Assembly: GCA_001821155.1 (NCBI GenBank)
Contig: MHSB01000044.1
Location: forward strand, 1 to 33,269
DNA from: Candidatus Taylorbacteria bacterium RIFCSPLOWO2_01_FULL_50_130
Lineage (GTDB): Bacteria; Patescibacteriota; Minisyncoccia; Phycocordibacterales; UBA10002
Direction of reading: 5' to 3'
Length of the DNA stretch: 33,269 nt
Shown here: piece by piece, positions 29,392 through 33,269 of the stretch
Numbering within the stretch: position 1 is the first letter of the stretch
How the letters are laid out: the number at the start of each line of letters is the position of its first letter
The notes under the pieces: generated by a model
The model's database searches: none
What the model saw: the letters and a program-made list of their open reading frames with translations, nothing else
Told to the model about the DNA's origin: nothing
Made by a program: the position numbers and the translations under genes

Positions 29392-30449
29392 TAACTTACT
29401 AACGTCAGCGTGAGGCCAATAATGGCGAATATGACCGAAAGCACCCAGTACCGCATCGTCACCTTGTATGACGGCCAGCCAATGGCCTCAAAATGATGAT
29501 GTAGCGGCGATATAACAAAAAGCTTCTTGCCGAAAAGTCGCCGGTACAGGCGCTGCAGAATGACCGACGCGCTCGTCGCAAAGAGCGGAAGGGCGATGAG
29601 CGGAAGCGCGAAAAGTCCCTCGCCGTCTCCCAGCGAATCCGTCATAAACGCAATGACCGAAAGGCAAAGCGTCAAAGCCATGCTTCCGGTTTCCGACATA
29701 TAAAATCGCGCCGGAGGAATGTTAAACCAAAGAAACGCAAGAATGCCGCCCACGACCGCTGCGGAAAAGGCGGCAAGGTTGATCTGCGCCTGGAAGAAGG
29801 CGATGGCTCCATAGGCGCCGAAGATAACGGCAAAGATTCCTCCGGCCAGTCCGTCTATGCCGTCTATGATGCCCCCCGAATAGACGGCGAGTATGACGAG
29901 GACGAAAAGCGGGACAATGAGTGTACCAACATAAAGCTCCCCTAAAAAGGGAAGCCCGACCGAGACCACGTCGAGCTTGTAATGAAACCAAAGGCCGAGG
30001 AGAATGCCCACGGCGGAAACAATAAGGAGCCGTTTTTTAAGCGAAAGGCCGCCTGCACGGTTGTCCTTGATGCCTTGTATTTCGAGCATGTCATCTACGA
30101 GGCCTATCACGGCTCCGATGAGAAGCGCGGTGAGCGGAATCCATGTTTGGTCCCGGCTTAGAAAATCCAGTTTCGCGAGGAGCGGAACATTGGCGATTGC
30201 TCCGGCCGCAGAAACGGCAAAGACAGCGAGCGTCGCGGAAAACCAAATGACGATACCGCCCATCCTCGGCGTCCCAGTCTCGCGGTGTTCATGCAATTTG
30301 TTGAAGAGCGGCGCGTCGCTTCCTTTGCCAGCGCTCTTTTTCCACATCTTTCTCGCGTACAATTCATGGGAAAGAATCGGGGTAATGCCGATGCCGATGG
30401 CGAACGAGAGAAGCGCCGGTATAAATATTTTTATGAGGTCTAGAAGCAT
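29391..30449 (-). CDS. mraY: MraY, phospho-MurNAc-pentapeptide transferase
   Basis: 352 residues, about ten membrane helices. Signatures: TPRMGGIVIWF, GLVDDMLEIQG with the catalytic Asp pair, YSGGIIDGIDGLAGG, and PLHHHFEAIGWPSYKVTMRYW. It makes lipid I. The ATG at 30449 is fixed by the normal N-terminus. Its upstream spacer is a heptad array split by a MITE, and its stop codon abuts another element. Confidence 0.95.
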   Translation of the reverse strand: MLLDLIKIFIPALLSFAIGIGITPILSHELYARKMWKKSAGKGSDAPLFNKLHEHRETGTPRMGGIVIWFSATLAVFAVSAAGAIANVPLLAKLDFLSRDQTWIPLTALLIGAVIGLVDDMLEIQGIKDNRAGGLSLKKRLLIVSAVGILLGLWFHYKLDVVSVGLPFLGELYVGTLIVPLFVLVILAVYSGGIIDGIDGLAGGIFAVIFGAYGAIAFFQAQINLAAFSAAVVGGILAFLWFNIPPARFYMSETGSMALTLCLSVIAFMTDSLGDGEGLFALPLIALPLFATSASVILQRLYRRLFGKKLFVISPLHHHFEAIGWPSYKVTMRYWVLSVIFAIIGLTLTLVS

Positions 30450-30680
30450 GAATTATGAAATAAGAATTATGAATTATGAATGAAGAAGAAAAAAGACATT
30501 TCTAGGACTTACGCAATCGGCGTCATTCCCGTGAAGCTTGTCCTCGCGAAGGCGGGGAACGGGAATCCAGGGCTCTAAAAAACGGCCACATACTGGATTC
30601 CCGCCTACGCGGGAATGACAGAAAATGACGAAACGCGTAAGTCCTAATTTCCTTAATTCATACTTCTTGATTCTTAATTC
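30450..30680 (-). repeat. Heptad hairpin spacer dacA-mraY (GAATTAT theme), split by a MITE
   Basis: 30450-30484 has five units at exact 7-bp steps (GAATTAT, GAAATAA, GAATTAT, GAATTAT, GAATGAA). 30653-30680 has TTAATTC, ATACTTC, TTGATTC, TTAATTC, the complement. The last unit contains the dacA stop codon. The MITE at 30503 sits in the loop. Confidence 0.75.
30498..30651. mobile_element. MITE family copy 2 (144 bp)
   Basis: 30503-30646 with the perfect 12-bp ends TAGGACTTACGC/GCGTAAGTCCTA, flanked by ATTTC (30498-30502 and 30647-30651). The interior matches copy 1 (15205-15371) almost throughout apart from a shorter right-hand ATTCCCG hairpin. Intact duplications at both copies show real transposition. 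Confidence 0.88.
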
Positions 30681-31639
30681 TGCTGGAGGAACTCCAGTGT
30701 TGCCCACACGAGCTTTCGAACATCGTTGAACCGCTCATCAATCGTGGAGCCCAAGACGGAAATAACGATTGGGTAATTAAAACCTGCGTCGAATGCAATA
30801 ACCAGGTTCCCGCCGGCAAGGTCGGTATACCCGGTCTTGCTCGCAATAAGCAAGGGCAGAGTATCGACCTCCTTGTTGGTATTTTGTGCAGAATAGCGGC
30901 CGCCATTTTCGTTTCCGAATTCAAGTTCGCTCCATCTCGTCTCCGCGAAAACCGCCGGAAATTGCAGAAGTGCGTACGCAAGCAGGCGGGCTGTTTCCTT
31001 CCCGGAGCTTACCGCTCCTGGGTGCGTCTCGTCGATGTCCAGTCCGCTCTCATTGAAAAAGCGCGTGGATGAGAGACCGAGACGGGCGGCTTCTTCGTTC
31101 ATCTTCTCGATGAATAGTCGGCGGTGGTCCTCGTCGGAGAGAGCGCGTACGGCAAGCATTTCTCCAATCGCGGAAGAAACCGCGGCGGCCGCATCATTGG
31201 AAGATTCCAGAAGCATGAATTTGAGGAGGTCGCGAAGGAGCCACCGTTCGCCGACTACAAGTCCGCTGTCTCCCTCCTCTTTGATTGCCTGCGGGGCGAT
31301 AGTAATGTACGTCGTTTCCGGAATAAGGGAAAGTGCTACCGCGGCAGTCATGATTTTCGTTATTGAGGCGAGCGCAAGCGGTTCCGTTTCATTTTTTGCA
31401 AACAATGTTTTCCCTGCCCTAGCATCAAAAACATAGGCGGCCCTGGCGGCAAGCTCAATTGCCTGATATGGGTTTTCGCGCGGCTCGTCGTAGATTGCAG
31501 CTGCCGCGACAAAACCCCCATGGGCGTCGGGAAGCTCCTTCCCTGGTAATAAAATCGAAAAGAAGGCGAGCAGCATCGCCATCCAGAAGAAAATTTCCGG
31601 AGGCGCGTATCTTTGAAATTGGTAGAGTCCGTTACGCAT
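30674..31639 (-). CDS. dacA: D-alanyl-D-alanine carboxypeptidase (PBP5/DacA family)
   Basis: 321 residues. An N-terminal membrane anchor (about 15-33, IFFWMAMLLAFFSILLPG) is followed by a serine DD-peptidase domain with SxxK (S92-K95 in ASITKIM), SxN (S146-N148 in LESSNDAAA) and KTG (268-270 in IASKTGYTDLAGG). It trims stem pentapeptides. There is no C-terminal PBP5 amphipathic domain, so the N-terminal helix must hold it. Its ATG overlaps the scpB end by 8 nt, so translation is coupled. Confidence 0.92.
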   Translation of the reverse strand: MRNGLYQFQRYAPPEIFFWMAMLLAFFSILLPGKELPDAHGGFVAAAAIYDEPRENPYQAIELAARAAYVFDARAGKTLFAKNETEPLALASITKIMTAAVALSLIPETTYITIAPQAIKEEGDSGLVVGERWLLRDLLKFMLLESSNDAAAAVSSAIGEMLAVRALSDEDHRRLFIEKMNEEAARLGLSSTRFFNESGLDIDETHPGAVSSGKETARLLAYALLQFPAVFAETRWSELEFGNENGGRYSAQNTNKEVDTLPLLIASKTGYTDLAGGNLVIAFDAGFNYPIVISVLGSTIDERFNDVRKLVWATLEFLQQN

Positions 31640-32228
31640 GTGATGTATCTCCTGGAGCTACTCCTACCGCAAGAGCTTCGCTAGAGAGTATTCCTTCTTC
31701 CGAAGGCGCGGCCGCTGCCATGTCGAGTTCCTTGCGTACGGCCGCAAATTCGGGCAAATCCTCCAACTTCGGAATGCCCAGAAGCGCACAGAGCTCCACG
31801 CTGGCACGGTAGAGAAACTGCCGCTCGTCTATCTCGCTCTGTTTCCTCTCCACAAGACCTCGTATGAGGAGATTCCTAAGTATCGCCGTTGAGTTGATGC
31901 CGCGTATATATTCTATCTCTCGTCGGTTCAGCGGTCCTTTATAGAGAATGATGGAAAGCGTCTCAAGCGCCGCTTTGCTTAGTTCTCCTGAAAGCTCCTC
32001 TTTGCGCGCCCGTTCAATAAGTTCATGCGCTCCGGAGGCGGTAGAAAGCGCGATGTCTTCTCCAGTCTGAATAAGCGCGATGCCGTTCCCTTCCAATTTC
32101 CCTTGCAATATCTTGAGTGCATTTTTTATATCGGCCGACGGCAGTTTGAATACACGGCAGAGTTCCGCGAGCGTCATCGGCTCGCCTTTCCAGAACAACA
32201 ACGCTTCTATTTGGGCATAAAGTTCCAT
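31632..32228 (-). CDS. scpB: Segregation and condensation protein B
   Basis: 198 residues from ATG 32228 (a TTG at 32237 would add three). The tandem winged-helix fold of ScpB is visible: MELYAQIEALLFWKGEPMTLAELCRVF, then LSKAALETLSIILYKGPLNRREIEYIRGINSTAILRNLLIRGLVE. It works with ScpA and SMC in chromosome condensation. scpA lies upstream, 168 bp away with a repeat between them. The C-terminus overlaps dacA. Confidence 0.93.
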   Translation of the reverse strand: MELYAQIEALLFWKGEPMTLAELCRVFKLPSADIKNALKILQGKLEGNGIALIQTGEDIALSTASGAHELIERARKEELSGELSKAALETLSIILYKGPLNRREIEYIRGINSTAILRNLLIRGLVERKQSEIDERQFLYRASVELCALLGIPKLEDLPEFAAVRKELDMAAAAPSEEGILSSEALAVGVAPGDTSHA

Positions 32229-32243
32229 AGGATTCAATGACTT

Positions 32244-32340
32244 TAGGACTTACGCGTTTAACCAATGATGGCTATGTTCTCATTCTGTCATTCCTGCGGA
32301 AGCAGGAATCCAGGCCTTAAAATGATGCCCTGGATTCCAA
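32244..32340. mobile_element. One-ended MITE relative (copy 3)
   Basis: Begins TAGGACTTACGCGTTT like the inverted right end of copies 1 and 2 and keeps CTGTCATTCC further in, then a CCTGC/GCAGG hairpin and complementary ATCCAGGC/GCCCTGGAT. The other terminal repeat is missing. Probably a decayed or truncated member. Confidence 0.55.
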
Positions 32341-32361
32341 TTCCACGAAATTTCTGCCCTC

Positions 32362-32399
32362 GTTATTCAGTCATTCAGTTATACGTTATATGTTATTCA
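32362..32399 (-). repeat. Heptad array after scpA (GTTATNN theme)
   Basis: Units GTTATTC, AGTCATT, CAGTTAT, ACGTTAT, ATGTTAT follow at 7-bp steps up to the scpA stop codon. The partner AATGACT lies on the far side of the MITE relative at 32236-32242. Confidence 0.55.
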
Positions 32400-33116
32400 G
32401 TAGTGTGGCACATCCACACGTTCCGTTTCCATCATAATGTTTCCGTGCGGCGCATCTTGAGTCGCCGTGATTATACCTTCTTTTATCAGCTCAAGCATCG
32501 CCAAAAACCCCACAATTACTTGTACGCGGTTTCCCCTAAGGGCGCCGGCAAATTCCTTGAAACTTATTCGAAGCGCCGAGGAAACGCGTTCCTTCAATTT
32601 CTCTATCATCTGTTCAATGCTTATCGCTTTGCCTACAACCACCCTCTGGAGCGCCTCCGCCTTCGGCAGCGCCGCGATAATCGATTTCACGGCGCGAAGA
32701 AGGGTCGCCACCGACACACTGCGTGGAGGAGCGAATATCGGCTCCCTGTTCCTCTCCCGCGGAAGGTATAATGGCGAGCGTCCAAATAGCCGCCGCACGT
32801 GTCTCCCCAGTTCCCGAAAACGCTGCAGGAGTTTCAGGCGGCGCTCAAGTTCATCAATGCTCTCGGTTTCTTCCTCCGACAGCGCGAACTGCGGAAGAAG
32901 AGCTCGAGACTTTATGAGAAGCAAAGTCGAGACAATAAAGGCGAATTCAGCGCTTTCGGCAATTGAAATATCAGGGCGGTCCTTCGCGTACAGCAAAAAA
33001 TCATCCGTCACGCGGGAAAGGGCGATGTCGCTGATGTGGAGCTGTTTCTTCTCTATGACGGTAAGCAAAAGGTCGAGCGGCCCCTCAAATTTTTCCTGTT
33101 TGATTTCAAAAACCAT
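32397..33116 (-). CDS. scpA: Segregation and condensation protein A
   Basis: 239 residues. The N-terminal SMC-neck-binding part has FEIKQEKFEGPLDLLLTVIEKKQLHISDIALSRVTDDFL and ESAEFAFIVSTLLLIKSRALLP. The C-terminal winged helix has VQVIVGFLAMLELIKEGII. ScpA is the kleisin that bridges the SMC heads. It is the first gene of the minus-strand run in this window. Its stop lies inside a heptad array. Confidence 0.94.
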   Translation of the reverse strand: MVFEIKQEKFEGPLDLLLTVIEKKQLHISDIALSRVTDDFLLYAKDRPDISIAESAEFAFIVSTLLLIKSRALLPQFALSEEETESIDELERRLKLLQRFRELGRHVRRLFGRSPLYLPRERNREPIFAPPRSVSVATLLRAVKSIIAALPKAEALQRVVVGKAISIEQMIEKLKERVSSALRISFKEFAGALRGNRVQVIVGFLAMLELIKEGIITATQDAPHGNIMMETERVDVPHY

Positions 33117-33122
33117 CGCAAA

Positions 33123-33128
33123 ATAGTA
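33123..33128 (-). promoter_or_regulatory. -10 hexamer TACTAT, leaderless start of scpA
   Basis: On the minus strand TACTAT is followed by 6 nt and then ATG 33116, the same geometry as the other leaderless starts. 33129-33269 shows GTAAC/GTTAC words but no gene. Confidence 0.4.
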
Positions 33129-33269
33129 AGTAGATAGTAACTGGTGTCAGCAGCATGCGGAAAGGAAACGTTGCCCCGCTATAGGCCATAAATAACTGTT
33201 ACCGAAATCTCTGGTTACCGCGGGCGCGTTTTTGAATGCGAAAAATCTTTGTAATCAGGGTATCAATCT

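Overview
The window looks like a chromosomal segment of a Candidate Phyla Radiation (Patescibacteria) bacterium, most likely of the Parcubacteria side. The grounds are an alanyl-tRNA synthetase that stops after its editing domain, a short-leader or leaderless promoter style, a CPR-type gene set (FtsA/PilM-like actin paired with a baseplate-J-like membrane protein, a small SLT protein, a degraded type IV prepilin), and small versions of housekeeping proteins. UGA acts as an ordinary stop (for example grpE and the M23 peptidase), which argues against Gracilibacteria/SR1. The species assignment is inference.

Layout. 1-2146: the end of mnmA, then two nucleases of the PD-(D/E)XK fold (ATP-cone/Mrr-like and RecB/Cas4-like). 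2147-3920: a gene-poor graveyard with a 98-bp MITE, a broken prepilin gene, a palindromic repeat and a decayed transposase. 3930-6447: pcm and a compact alaS. 6727-9241: actin-like protein and a baseplate-J-like membrane protein. 9358-13834: a translation operon infA-rpmJ-rpsM-rpsK-rpsD-rpoA-rplQ-rplM-rpsI behind a good sigma-70-type promoter. 13852-18924: chaperones grpE, dnaK and dnaJ, with small minus-strand genes between them. 18944-21891: capA-like gene, tRNA-Pro(CGG), DEDDh exonuclease and SLT gene. At about 21.9-22.4 kb transcription converges. From 22459 to 33116 all genes are on the minus strand, read scpA-scpB-dacA-mraY-ftsW-murG-gltX and then M23 peptidase-small gene-xer: chromosome segregation, peptidoglycan synthesis, division and recombination.

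The most striking feature is in the spacers. Many intergenic gaps, including most of those in the ribosomal operon, are filled by degenerate arrays with a 7-bp (once 8-bp) period, arranged as two complementary arms that can form a hairpin. Each spacer has its own word (GTAACNG, AGCTAGA, GAATTAT, AATCTCG and others). The arms often run into the stop codon of the gene before and end a few bases before the next ATG, where no Shine-Dalgarno is visible. At least six genes have a -10 hexamer 6-7 nt before ATG, which predicts leaderless mRNA. A MITE family (TIR TAGGACTTACGC, 5-bp target duplications) has inserted into or beside these arrays. A perfect 207-bp multi-hairpin direct repeat flanks the xer-M23 block.
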